A stretch of DNA of 64,000 nucleotides from Aporrectodea caliginosa. Lineage: Eukaryota > Annelida > Clitellata > Crassiclitellata > Lumbricidae. Positions 33,717-44,262 of the stretch are shown here, piece after piece. The stretch covers positions 1 to 64,000 of the forward strand of contig JACEVL010001679.1 of assembly GCA_020284085.1 (NCBI GenBank), read 5' to 3'. A program made the position numbers and the translations under genes. Each line of letters begins with the position of its first letter. Positions within the stretch are counted from its first letter, which is position 1. Below the pieces are notes generated by a model. It saw only the letters and a list, made by a program, of their open reading frames with translations. It did not search any database and was not told where the DNA came from.

Positions 33717-34779
33717 CAGTGATGTAAGTATTTTAAATACTATAGTATTTAAAATACTACTTTAAATACTATTAAGTAATTTTTTATTTGCATTTAAATG
33801 CAATGGAATGACAGTATTTATACTTTTACTTAAAATACTTTTTGAGTATTTTGTACTTTACATTGTGATGCTAAGGTACTTTTTTTTTTTTTATTTCTCA
33901 TTAATAACATTTAACAAAGCAATATTGTATGCTGCATTTGACTAGGTCTGCAATAATTATTATTGGGCTATTATAATTGGGCTGGATCATTCAAGTGCTG
34001 GTCAACTTGTTGTCGGACAGCCGACAGTGTGCCAGGGTTGCCTGCAGGTCGTCGCCAAAATCTCGAGTTGGGCTACTTTTCACTGAAAATTTCATAATCG
34101 CGACCTCGCGATATTTGGGCTACTTTTGAATTGTCACGCGGTCGCCACGGCGAAACTATGAATTCTCATAAATTGACCGCAGTAGGTTACTAGGTTACTG
34201 TCACTATAATAGCTTCTAGTTTTATGTGATGTAATAATAATAATGATATTCTTTAATATTTCAAGCCGACAAACGCAGTATGATTACAATTCAGTATGAA
34301 CGGATGATCACAGGCTATTACAGGAGTCGAATTTAACTTATATTGCTTATTTTAATAATAAATACATGCTGCCCTTCAAGTGGTAATCTCTAATTTCATT
34401 ACCGAGACATAATCGCTTAAATGACAAACATTTTGAGCAACTACTGATAATTAAGGCCAATGCCTAAGTGCCATATAAAGAATGCTGTGCAAACTGAATA
34501 AATCATAAATGTTTTTACTGCGCTGGACCGCTGGTGTTCAAAATACTAAGACTTTGAGTCTCAATTTTATACAAGTTCATTATTTGTGATAAATTTTGTC
34601 TCAAAGTATTTTGTAGGCCTATACATAGTATTTAAAATACTTTTTGCATACTAGCATTTTTTACTTTTATTTAAAATACTTGTATGAAAATGTACTTCTA
34701 TACTTGTATTTTATATACTTTGTGATCAGGTATTATACTTGTACTCAAAATACTTTTAAAAGTATTTTCCTCATTACTG
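33717..34779. mobile_element. hAT-like element with AGTATTTTAAATACT subterminal repeats
   Basis: Ends CAGTGATGTAAG and, reversed, CAGTAATGAGG. Flanking octamers TTTACCAT and TATACTAT agree at six of eight positions, compatible with an aged 8-bp duplication. The words AGTATTTTAAATACT, AAAATACTTT and GTATTT recur near both ends in both orientations. No transposase. A short (T)n and a LINE-like AATAATAATGATATTC patch are inside. Confidence 0.65.
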
Positions 34780-35209
34780 TATACTATAAAATATAATAGC
34801 CTATCACATAAAACAGTCTGTACAAAATACCTGTTCGACTCAATAGTATAGCACATTGGACGAAACCAGTGCAGTTCACACTAACTTGGTACGAACGGCG
34901 AATAGCAATTAACCTTGATAAACAACAATCTAGATTGGTCACAGAAGACAACGAAATCGACAGTATCTACTTGGCTTTCAAGATGACTCTTAACTGCATA
35001 ACTGGAGACTTGACTGAGCCCAAAACCCAAAAATACACAACATCTAATCAGATCAACTTACAATGCCAAGCTCACCACTCCTCTGCCGTATACCTTGCTT
35101 ATCGCGCTTAACCCAACACCACACCTCTTCAGAAACTAGACAAGCATATCCTACTACAAGGACTGGATTCTACCATTCCTTCCTTTAGGCCAATCATGGA
35201 ACTAACTAC
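34780..35209. other. Unassigned stretch with an 80-codon open frame
   Basis: The frame 34869-35111 (start MQFTLTWYERRIAIN) has no motif I recognise. Nothing else was seen. Confidence 0.3.
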
Positions 35210-35429
35210 AACAATATTCATTCACTCATTTATTTATTCATTCATTCGTTCATTCTCGGGTCTTAAAATATTATAACGTCCCTTCAAGAAACCTATACTC
35301 AGCAGCGCTCATATATATATAGCCGTATAATGCATATACATGTACCACGGCTAAAGAAAAAGACTTGAATCATTAATAAAACCCAGTTTGATTGGTCAGA
35401 GGTATATAATAAGCGCAGTTCCGTTGGAA

Positions 35430-36590
35430 GGTCATTCCAGATGGAGGACCTGGAATCGAGAGAGTTCGGCGTTGCCCAGCAGCCATGCGAGCTCGTGGAA
35501 CAGGAGTCTCCCCCTTGTCGCGGAGCGAAGCGTCCGACGCGGTGAAACGTCAGACACTAGGCGGCAGAGATCACAAAGGTAAGATGCATGGAGCACAGCT
35601 AAGGATGCAGCGTAAAACCAAAGCAGCAATCCGATGTGAGATCCGTTGGCGCACAGGCAGCCAGTGCAACACATCGCGCATGTAGGCAGAGAAAGGGACA
35701 CATTTGGGAACCCGATCTCTGTCGCCCCAGCACCCCAAGGGGTATAGCAGTGGTCGATTCGACTATATCTATGAACGAAAGCATGCACAAGAAACACCAG
35801 AGCGTCATGAGAAAGAGAGCGAGAAACCACTCGGAGCTGGCGAAGCTGCAGCTTCGACAGACTAAATTCACATGTTGGGAAAGACTAAGTTTCCGGGCAA
35901 GTGCATGTGACACACAGGAAGTTGGAGCAAATCAATACCTCTAGCTGCCGACGGCCAAATAAGCTGATTCTTATAGAATGATTTAAAAGAAGCCGATTTG
36001 AGGCCATCCAAGAAGAAAGGACTAAATACATCTGGTGCACAGTCGAGATTGCATGCATCTGATGAATAGGAATAGAAGTGAGCTTGGACATCATCTGTAA
36101 AGATTTGGTGCAGCAGCCCTTGAACGTCAACATGAGGGCAGAGATCAGACTTATAGAGATCTAATAGGTCCAATAAAGGACGGATCCCCGAGGCACACCA
36201 AAAGGACCTATAGAGGAGCCAACAACCACAGAATTTGAGCGTTCAGAGAAGAAGGATCAAAGGGTTAGGTGGTCAAACAACTCAAAGGAAGTAGAGAGAT
36301 GCTGAAGAAGTATGGAGTAGTCCACAGAGTTTAAGGCAGAGCTATAACTAAGATTGACGAGAGCTATATATAGAAGAGTAATCTTGTCACGATTCATAGC
36401 GCAATATAGATGTCACATAAAAGCCGGAGCAGAAGAGTCTCCGTGATGGAATGATTCCTGCAAAAACCAGACATGCTGTGGAGGGATCAGCTCATTCACG
36501 TCCAAATATGCAATCAACTGATTAGCAACAATGCGCTCTAGAATTGTTGGGAGTAAATTTACATTAGCGATATTCGATAGTTAGCCGGAT
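35430..36590 (-). pseudogene. LINE reverse transcriptase domain, frameshifted
   Basis: Blocks in order on the minus strand are ILERIVANQLIAYLDVNELI (36545-36490), LYCAMNRDKITLLYIALVNL (36400-36350), SVDYSILLQHLSTSFELF, FGVPRGSVL (about 36205), IFTDDVQAHFYSY (36110-36080, catalytic F.DD box with the first position altered), SRSLSHDALVFLVHAFVHRY (35825-35770) and PTDLTSDCC-type sequence. Polymerases of this type copy LINE RNA into DNA at the nicked target. The copy has numerous stops and frame changes. Confidence 0.8.
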
Positions 36591-36699
36591 CACATCCAGA
36601 CCATCTCGCTTCAGAGCTGCATGGTGAAGAACGATCATTTCTGAGAAGTAGGTAGACAGGAATCACTAATCGACCGGTTGCACGTGCAGGACCGTAAGG

Positions 36700-37772
36700 A
36701 AAGGTAGGATATGTATAATCGATTAGTTCCTGCGCAAGAAACGTTGGCGCAGGATCTAACTCGCACGTCCTATAGGCACGGTCCGCACGGTGGCGAGAAT
36801 GAGTTGACGCTGAATAGCTCGGATGTATGTATATAGAAAGCAGAGAAGCAGGCCCGAGATCTTTGGAGAGAGGATGTGCACGGAGCGCTGAACGAAGTGC
36901 AGAGGGATCCAGACTTTTCCATTGCCGCGGAACTGTCGAGCGGCAAGGAGAACAGGTTTGTAGATGAAAGGAATTGTAGCGAGGACGAAACCGTGGTCGC
37001 AGAGAGCAGAGGAAAACAGCCACGTCAAGAACCCGACAGTCATCTCTGGTGACGATGACCTCGAGCCAATAACCCAGCAGGTGGGTGGACTCTGCGACAT
37101 GCCTGTTTGAGGCCAAATTGTTCCAAGACTGCAGTAAATTTCATCGACTCCGATAGCGACGGATTCTCTAGGTGCAAGTTGAGGTTCCCAGTGAGGACCA
37201 GCTGAGTGTTGTGGACTGCAAATTGTTCCAAAGAGGCCGAAAGCTCGACGAAGAACGCCGACGAGGCATTAGAGGAACCAGGATGGTGTATGCATGGTCA
37301 GAAGCGTAATATAGGAAAACGCTTGAATGACAATGAGACCACGAGAACGTCAAAGGTCGACGGGGTCCAGGCCAATTCCACCCTCCTAGCCCACAGCTGA
37401 TCCCGGTGGTAGGCGGTCAAGCCACCCCTCGCAAGGCCCTATCGGAGTCATCCGGACTCGACGATCAAGGGACAGGAAGACGAGCGAGGCAGCGCTCCGA
37501 ACGGCAACCTCGGTATACGAGGAAAGATGCGAGGACTCGACGTCGACCAAGACATTCAAGTCATTGGCTACGATGAGGTCAACAACCGCCACGTACTTGT
37601 TCTTCAGGGAACATAGGTTGAGGGTGGCGAGACGAATGGCCGAAGAAGGCGAAGCTCGAAGTTGGCGAGGAGCAGTCGGAGTTGAAGACGATAAGAACCG
37701 AAGATGAGCTGCATGGGCGCCAGAGCCCAAAACGGAAAAAGGTTTTGCGAATCGGCCAACGAGGCGGCGCAA
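36700..37772 (-). pseudogene. LINE apurinic-type endonuclease domain, frameshifted
   Basis: The frame 37772-37386 has RLATLNLCSLKNKYVAVVDL followed by IVANDLNVL, the N-terminal LN.RSL..K motif of LINE endonucleases (the usual glutamate-containing ETW is changed to VESSH). Next, FVELSASLEQFAVHNTQLVL and TGNLNLHLENPS (37260-37150) match the GD.N.H block with D changed to N. Then LGYWLEVIVTRDD (about 37075) matches TLD.V..R. Further downstream, LSDHG-type sequence occurs as LCDHGFVLATIPF near 37010. The domain cleaves target DNA in active LINEs. Here at least three frame changes and altered active-site residues rule out function. Confidence 0.8.
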
Positions 37773-38161
37773 GAGACGGGTTGAGTGACCGATATGAGGT
37801 CAGTAGTGTGTACACAAACTCGTACGCAGGGCGAGTATAGAACTAGACATGCCACGATAGCATGCAACAAAACTCCTACCACCTGCGCCCAAGGGCCTAA
37901 AATGGCATGCATAATCCCTCGTGCAGATGGCATGATGAGGAAAACTTTCACGATCATTAGGATGATATATCAGATTAAAAATAATTTGTGGGATTTGAGA
38001 GTATATTGGACTGTCTTGATCAGCTCAATGGATGATTGATGTATATGTTTATGTTTACTACCGTGCACATGTCTGTACACCAAAATGCGGATAGCAATTG
38101 TTCAATTAAAGGATATTCTTATCTAATCTTGTCTTACCTTAACTTATCCATCGGCAGCAGC

Positions 38162-38473
38162 TTCTTATTATATAATTAATAATATAATTGAACAGAAATC
38201 TCTCTGCGTGCGTGCGTGCATCTGTGGCGTGGTGTAACGCTGTTTCGCAAGAGACATTCGCCAGATGGCAGCGCGCATTTCTGTTTCTCGGCTTGGAGGG
38301 GCAGGTGAGGGGAACGCTAGGTGGGCACGGGCTGGAGGGCAGGTGAGGGGAACGCGAGGTGGGCCAGCTACATGTACATACGATCGCCGCGTAGCGGTCG
38401 ACAACCACATACATCGGAGTAAACACATTTTCTTTAAATTTCCTTTAACCGTCTTAGGACGGGCAAACATCTA
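38162..38473 (+). mobile_element. Helitron-like non-autonomous element
   Basis: The right end has a hairpin CCGTC-TTAG-GACGG 7 bases before CATCTAG, followed by T. That is the Helitron 3' signature (hairpin, then CTRR, insertion before T). The left end is placed at TCTTATTATATAATTAATA, where TC is expected. The interior shares words with 26417-26800 (GTAACGCTGTTTCG, GATCGCCGCG) and holds two tandem copies of GCAGGTGAGGGGAACGC. No Rep/helicase coding is present. Confidence 0.55.
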
Positions 38474-38745
38474 GTATATATTACGAAGCTGCTACCAGGA
38501 TAACATTTGATCATATTCATATCCTTTGCCTGCACCAAGTAAATATAACTGCAACTGTAGAAAATTCGACACTGATCACGAGGCAATAGAGCTAGATTGA
38601 AAATCAGGTTGACTTCACGATAGAAATAGTATATCCTCTCACACATCCTCGTTTTAACCCTTAAATCACCAGCTTGTTTGCCTTAACTTTTAAGGCGAGC
38701 AAGCTGGTGTCCATCAACAACGCGAGCATTTGTGTTCATATTAAA
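38474..38745. other. Non-coding stretch, nothing recognised
   Basis: An imperfect inverted pair CACCAGCTTGTTTGCC / GCGAGCAAGCTGGTG at 38668-38713 could form a hairpin. Otherwise nothing. Confidence 0.4.
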
Positions 38746-39095
38746 TATTTTATATTTAAATTTGGAGTTAAATTTATATTTGAATTTAGTTCAGAATTAT
38801 TTGTACCTATTCTATATCAATATTCAAATTTATATTTACATTAAAATTTATATATACTTACATTTAAACTTATATTAATATTTAAATATATATATATATC
38901 AATATTTATGTCTATATTTATATCACTATCTGTATTTATATTTATATTTGCCTCTATATTCACATTTATATTTACATTTTTACCTATGTTTATATTTATA
39001 ATTGCACTTATACTTACATTTATATTTACATTCACTTTATTTTTTGCATTTAATTGTTCATATTTGTATTTGTGTTGGTGTTTTTATTTCTATTT
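38745..39095. repeat. Degenerate ATTTAT/TTTATATT hexamer-like array
   Basis: About 340 bases of alternating ATATTTA, ACATTTAT and ATTTATATTT words, with C interruptions. The Asn/Ile-rich and Phe/Ile-rich frames over it are translations of the array. Confidence 0.85.
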
Positions 39096-39704
39096 GTACG
39101 ACATATCTAATACACGGCATATAGTTTGGAATAATTAGGATCACGACTCCAGCAATGGACTATTTTCCGGTGTTTCTTCTTGTGCATATATGGGTATATT
39201 TCACAACAGGAAGCAAATTCAGAAACAGAATAAGATAACAACAGTCATGCAGAATTTAAAAAATTTCTGACACAAATATTTTCATGGTAGTGCTGAAGCA
39301 TACTTAATATTGAGCAGAGCTTAAATTTGACAGATTTGGCCTAATTTTTCATTGTAGCCTAGTTTTTTTTACTATATGAAAAACATACAACTTTGATTCC
39401 TAAGTATTTAGAACTCCGTTACTTTATAAATGCACATGTCAAAATGCCGCCACTGCTTATAATTATTAATTAGTTTTAAGTATGCATTAAAATATTACAC
39501 AGCAACATAAATTATTATGACGATAAATTACATAGGCTACATGTACCATCAAATAAATTCATTTTAATAGAAATATAAAGTAACGGAATTGTAGTAACGG
39601 AGTTGTGTCTCCACGCTGACCGGGAGAGTTAAGATACGAAGAATAGTTAGTTTATAGTGGCCAGGCTGTCAGTTTCAATATTATATTTGAAAGAAAAAAA
39701 TATA

Positions 39705-40858
39705 CAGGGTGGGCCATAAAAAAGGAACCCCCTACGCATTTTTGCTAATATTTCGGCCAAACGTAAGAATTTTTAAATCAAATTTCACAGGCGGAAAGGT
39801 AATTCAAATCTACGTATAGCTGCCAAATTTCACCAAAATATTTCAAACAGAACAAGAGTTATATCACTTTAAGTGAGTCCACCCACTGTTTTTTGATGGT
39901 TCAAAAACGTAACGCAACAAAAATCAACAAAAAACGATTTTACTAAGTCACTTCTCAAATAATTGTTTTCAAACTAACTAACTTGATATTGCCAGATACA
40001 TATTATTATTATTTAGAAAAGAAACGGGGTACCAGTGTAACTGCACGTCACTGTGACGTCACTTAGCAAGAAGACAATCAAGTTGGTAAATGAAGAATTT
40101 TTCAGGTTAATAATTTTTATTTAAACAATTAAATTGAAATTTCTAAAATATCAAGATGGGAAAGGTGTCAGTAATAGACAAAACGCGTATGCAGACACTT
40201 CATGAGCAAGGTCTTTGAGCAAAAGCTCTAATCGCCGCTTGCCCTGATAAACAGTGGAAGCTGAGTAGGCCTACCGTTAAAAAATATGCCTCCGCATTCA
40301 TGGAAGGGGATTGGCTCTGGAACGTCGTAAAGGCAGCGGAAGGCCGAAATCTTCCGCACTCCAACAAATGGATAATCGCGTAAGGGGAGCTATGCTGGAG
40401 AAATACCACAATCTGCGACCAAAGCCAAAAACGATAAGAGAATTGAAGGTCGCATTGAAGTTGATGTGGGAAGATTTACCTCTGGAACCCATCAACAAAG
40501 ACATCAAAACTTTACAAAAAGACTCAGAACATGTATGGGCACTGGTGGTGGACACATTGAACTCAAGTTGTGAAACAATAATCAAGTTTGTTTGATTACA
40601 ATTATTTGAGAAGTGACTTAGTAAAATCGTTTTTGTTGCTTTTTGTTGCGTTACGTTTTTGAACCATCAAAAAACAGTGGGTTGACTCACTAAAAGTGAT
40701 ATAACTTTAGTTCTGTTTGAAACTTTTCGGTGAAATTTGGCCATTATACGTAGATATGAATTACCTTTAAGCCTGTAAAACATGGTTTAAAAATTCTTAC
40801 TTTTGGCCGAAATATTAGCGAAAATGCGTAGGGGGTTCCTTTTTTTTGGCCCACCCTG
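39705..40858 (+). mobile_element. Mariner-like element B, internally deleted
   Basis: About 55-bp inverted ends start CAGGGTGGGCCATAAAAAAG, flanked by TA (39703-39704, 40859-40860). Much of the interior flanking the gene is also an inverted repeat (TTTTTGATGGTTCAAAAACG at 39892 versus 40660), so the TIRs extend to roughly 200 bases with gaps. Confidence 0.9.
40156..40594 (+). pseudogene. Mariner-like transposase, N- and C-termini only (element B)
   Basis: The start ATG at 40156 gives MGKVSVIDKTRMQTLHEQGL then a stop, and KALIAACPDKQWKLS in the same frame. This is the helix-turn-helix seen also in element D (MGKVSAEDKMRIQTLREQ). GSGRPKSSALQQMDNRV follows in a shifted frame. At about 40385 the sequence jumps to GAMLEKYHNLRPKPKTIREL, LMWEDLPLEPINKDIKTLQK and, after a one-base shift, GGGHIELKL-stop, the C-terminus of the family. 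The whole catalytic core with all three Asp residues is missing. Confidence 0.85.
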
Positions 40859-41469
40859 TATATAGGCAAAATGCAATAATTACAGTCATGGAGTTGTAAA
40901 TCTTTTTATACTATAACATTTGCGGATAAATTTCTGAAAATTGTCAACAGAAGTAAACATCCATATTGATTTTTTTGTTGGTAAAATCAGTGCAGACATG
41001 TTCCCTGTTATCGAAGATGTCAATTCAAAAAATGAGGGTTTTCAATTTATTCCACAGATGGCAGAAACCCATTCGTAACGGTGTTGTAAGCAATATTTGA
41101 AGACAGAGGGTTGTATTTATTTTTTAATTATGTAGTTCGTTATTAGGCCGAAGTTAATAAAAAACGATATAGAGCAATGGATATAATATTATGTCAGCGC
41201 ATCAACTGTTTCCCTAATGTAACGTTGAATTGACTCACCATTAGAAAGAACAATAAATTTTCGGGTTAAAATTGGACTTTATAATTTTTTTCTCATACTA
41301 ATCATCCAAATAATATAATAGAAACAATTTTTTATAACTTTTTTTATAACTAACTCATGGCCTACAATGTATTTAAAAATTAAAAATTATAATTTTACTC
41401 TTAGTGTAAGCCGTACAAAGAAGAAGACCTAAATTTCTCTAATTTTCTGCCGGTTGTGAAATATACCCG

Positions 41470-41590
<121 letters not shown>

Positions 41591-42620
41591 TATATATGTA
41601 TAGTTGCATATAATAGGGTGTATAATAATATTTGTATATATAAATGGCATCCCCCTCAACAAATGTTTAAATCTCATGTGTCACATATTGCTCACAGAGT
41701 GAATGAGACTGTGTTGGATTGTTCCTGTGGTTTAGACCACATGGATGTATCTACGTTACATAGTAATATTCAGTTTCTAATAATTGTAGATTTTGGTTTT
41801 CCTCCACAAAACACTGAACGTTCTGTGTTTTGTATACCCCATAATTATATGCTTAATTCTTGTTTGTTTTGTTAGTAAATCTTATGAAATATCAGGAAAA
41901 GTGCATTATATATATATATTTAGACACTATCGGCATATAAGTCGCTAATTATATATATATATACTCGTATATATAAATATAAAGAGCCTATAATATCTTT
42001 GATAAACGAGCTGTTTCTGAATCTGTTCGTGCTGCATGCTGAGTCTCTCGCATAACGTCTTTTAAGCTTCAAACTAAAGATTCCAACTTTCAAATAGAAT
42101 ATTCACATGCAGTATAGGGCTATTATAATAGGCTGCCTTTATTAGTGGATTGAGTGGATTGACTTTGGCAGTGTTAAATTCAGCCGGATTCCGACTTATC
42201 TCAGATCCGGCATTCTTGGTTTGAGATACGCCAACTGAACTAAGAGATTCGCCACCTAAAAGAGAAGACCGTCACATAAATAGTATCTTTGGTTTCAGTA
42301 ATCAATCATATGCATCATATATCATGCATTTCTAGTTCTACAAAAGATAGCGAAAAGCGAAAATCCGTTATAGATCAGCACGAAAGACTTGTTTGTACTT
42401 TACAAAAAATTTGAAGATTCTCCACCTCTGGATGACCAATTTAACCATTGGACTTTGAACTGACTTGAGCTTGATTTTGGTGCACCATCGGTTGGTGCTT
42501 GTGCATTTAGACACTATCGGCATATAAGTCGCTAATTAAGTCTTAATAATAATAGTAGTGATGGCGGCGGCGGCAGTGGTATTGGTGGTGATAGCAAAAG
42601 TTGTGGTAGTAGTTGTAGTA
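41591..42620. other. Non-coding stretch with a 34-bp exact direct repeat
   Basis: ATTTAGACACTATCGGCATA plus 14 more identical bases occurs at 41918-41951 and 42505-42538, 587 bases apart. No LTR features are seen. The open frame reaching 41875 has no domain in its non-repeat part. A GGTGGT/GTAGTAG patch lies at 42555-42620. Confidence 0.6.
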
Positions 42621-42624
42621 TATA

Positions 42625-43010
42625 TACTAGCATGAGAAACTTATATGGCACAGTTCTTGAATGTTTTTCTTTAAAAATGTCTACTAAATTTGCCCCAATT
42701 GAAGAATTGCCCAATCTTAACTTGGCTCAGTATACAAGTGTCTCTGCCTCGTCTGTAACAGTTCTTGGTCGCAGGTTCTTTTGTTCGGCAGGTCAGGTTG
42801 TTCCTTTTGCGGTTTCTTGCTCTACACCTCAGCACAGAAACTTTGCTTTCGTCGGTCCCGTGGCCTGGAACAACCTTCTTCATAAAACTAGAGCTCAGGT
42901 AATCAGCCTGTATATCTTCTCTGTTCCGCAAGCGCTTGAAGTCTATTTTGTTTGAACGAGAGTTGTCCTTGTTGCGTTACTGAGGAGTTTTTCCTTGAGG
43001 CTGTGCTTTG
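42625..43010 (+). mobile_element. L2-like LINE C-terminal fragment
   Basis: The frame ending at 42955 contains VTVLGRRFFCSAGQVV, TPQHRNFAFVGPVAWNNL and VISLYIFSVPQALEVYFV. This is the last block of an L2-like RT protein (RSFAFVGP..WN.LP...R......S.F...LK..LF). 5'-truncated; no stem-loop was clearly identified downstream. Confidence 0.7.
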
Positions 43011-44254
43011 CAAATTCTCATAAAATGTTATATTATGTTGAAGACACGAGGAGTCCCTTGACTTGATTCCGAGAGGAAGCTATTTTATGAAGTGTTAGCG
43101 ACTTAATTTTTAAACGAAGTCTCAGTATATAAGTGTGACCAGTACAGTCTCCCAAGCACCATTATGGTGTACGGTGGTGTACTCATTTTATAGGCCAGAC
43201 GTTTTTAACTATTTTTGTAATAGACAAATATTTCGACAGCGTTGGTGGCTATACTTCACGTTTGAACACCCACTTCTGAGCTGGCAGAACGACAACTTGC
43301 AATCACGCATTTTGCTAAGGGCGACAAAACACCGGGAGGGGGTCTGTATGGCATCACAGCTGGGCTGCCCAAGACAGAGGAAAATCGGACTGACTGCCAT
43401 TTAAAAAATACTCCCATTAAAAATACAATTTGAGGAAATTGTTAATGAATATGGCATAATTATAATTATGTTAAGATTCAATTTAATAGGTCATGAACAG
43501 TCACGAATTGCGAATTCAATAAGTCGTTTGATTGTAACAATAATTATCTGTAGGCCTATTTACCATCTCAGTTGTGAATAGAATAATTAATGTTTCTTTG
43601 TTTTCTCCGTGTTTTGAAGTATACGCACAGTCTATACAGTTATCGTGAGATGTTTTTAAATAGTTTTTGCAAATTTATATCTAAGCAGGTAGTCATTGCG
43701 ACTTCAATAGACTAATTTGTTTAATTGATCCGTATTATAATTGTCGGTATTGTGACTGACTCAAAAATTAATTTAATTTCACAAAATGTTGCTCTTCGTT
43801 AATCAGCTGCGTTACCATGTGCACGAACTCACAAATTTCGGTTAACTAATTTGACAGTACTGTATTTATCAGATAATTTGATAGTCCCGCTAGGGCAGAA
43901 AATTTGGTTCGTGATTTCTGTTCCACCGGCACGGTGCTCATTAAAATATGCCGCGCAGCAGTTTCAAAAATTCCGCGCAGAAGTTTTGGTATACGAAATA
44001 GATATTATGAGCTAAAGTTTTGTTTGACTGGCCATTGAATTATTAACCTAATTAAGACATACATCATCTTTAATAAAAACAAGACATTATAACAAATCTG
44101 TATTATGTCAGTACTGTAGTCTCTAGTTACAATTTACAATCACATTGTTTCTGAAAATGTGTTGCTCAGTTTAATTGCTCACTCGGAAATTAGGCTGCTC
44201 AAACAAGCGCCAGTTCCGCGCACACAAGAAAAATTTAAGGGAACGTTGCCAGGA
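43011..44254. other. Non-coding stretch, nothing recognised
   Basis: The frame 43135-43404 and its antisense show no domain. AT-rich DNA otherwise. Confidence 0.4.
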
Positions 44255-44262
44255 CCCCTAGC

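Larger units (their letters stand above)
35215..37960 (-). mobile_element. L2-like LINE, nearly complete but decayed
   Basis: On the minus strand the order is endonuclease (about 37700-36700), reverse transcriptase (about 36580-35450), 3' stem-loop (35312-35268, AGCGCTGCTGAGTATAGG ... AGGGACGTTATAA) and a (GAATGAAT)n-like tail at 35260-35215. The position of the 5' end is uncertain; 5' sequence without recognised coding extends to about 37960. Confidence 0.8.
39191..41469. mobile_element. TGGGTATATTTCACAACCGG family, copy 3, containing a mariner
   Basis: Same ends (right end with one change, ACCCG) and interior as copies 1 and 2. It is split at 39704/40859 by mariner B; without that insert the length is about 1.12 kb. 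ACGGAGTTGTAA-type motifs are at 39405 (inverted), about 39580-39607 (two adjacent), 40885 and 41077. Confidence 0.85.

Noticed and set aside
34869..35111. 80-codon frame as a gene
   Set aside because: No recognisable motif, no splice or conservation evidence; left as unassigned sequence.
35485..35944. Plus-strand frames of 66 and 102 residues
   Set aside because: They are antisense shadows of the minus-strand LINE reverse transcriptase.
41918..42538. Solo-LTR or small LTR element
   Set aside because: The 34-bp direct repeats lack TG...CA ends, primer-binding site and polypurine tract.
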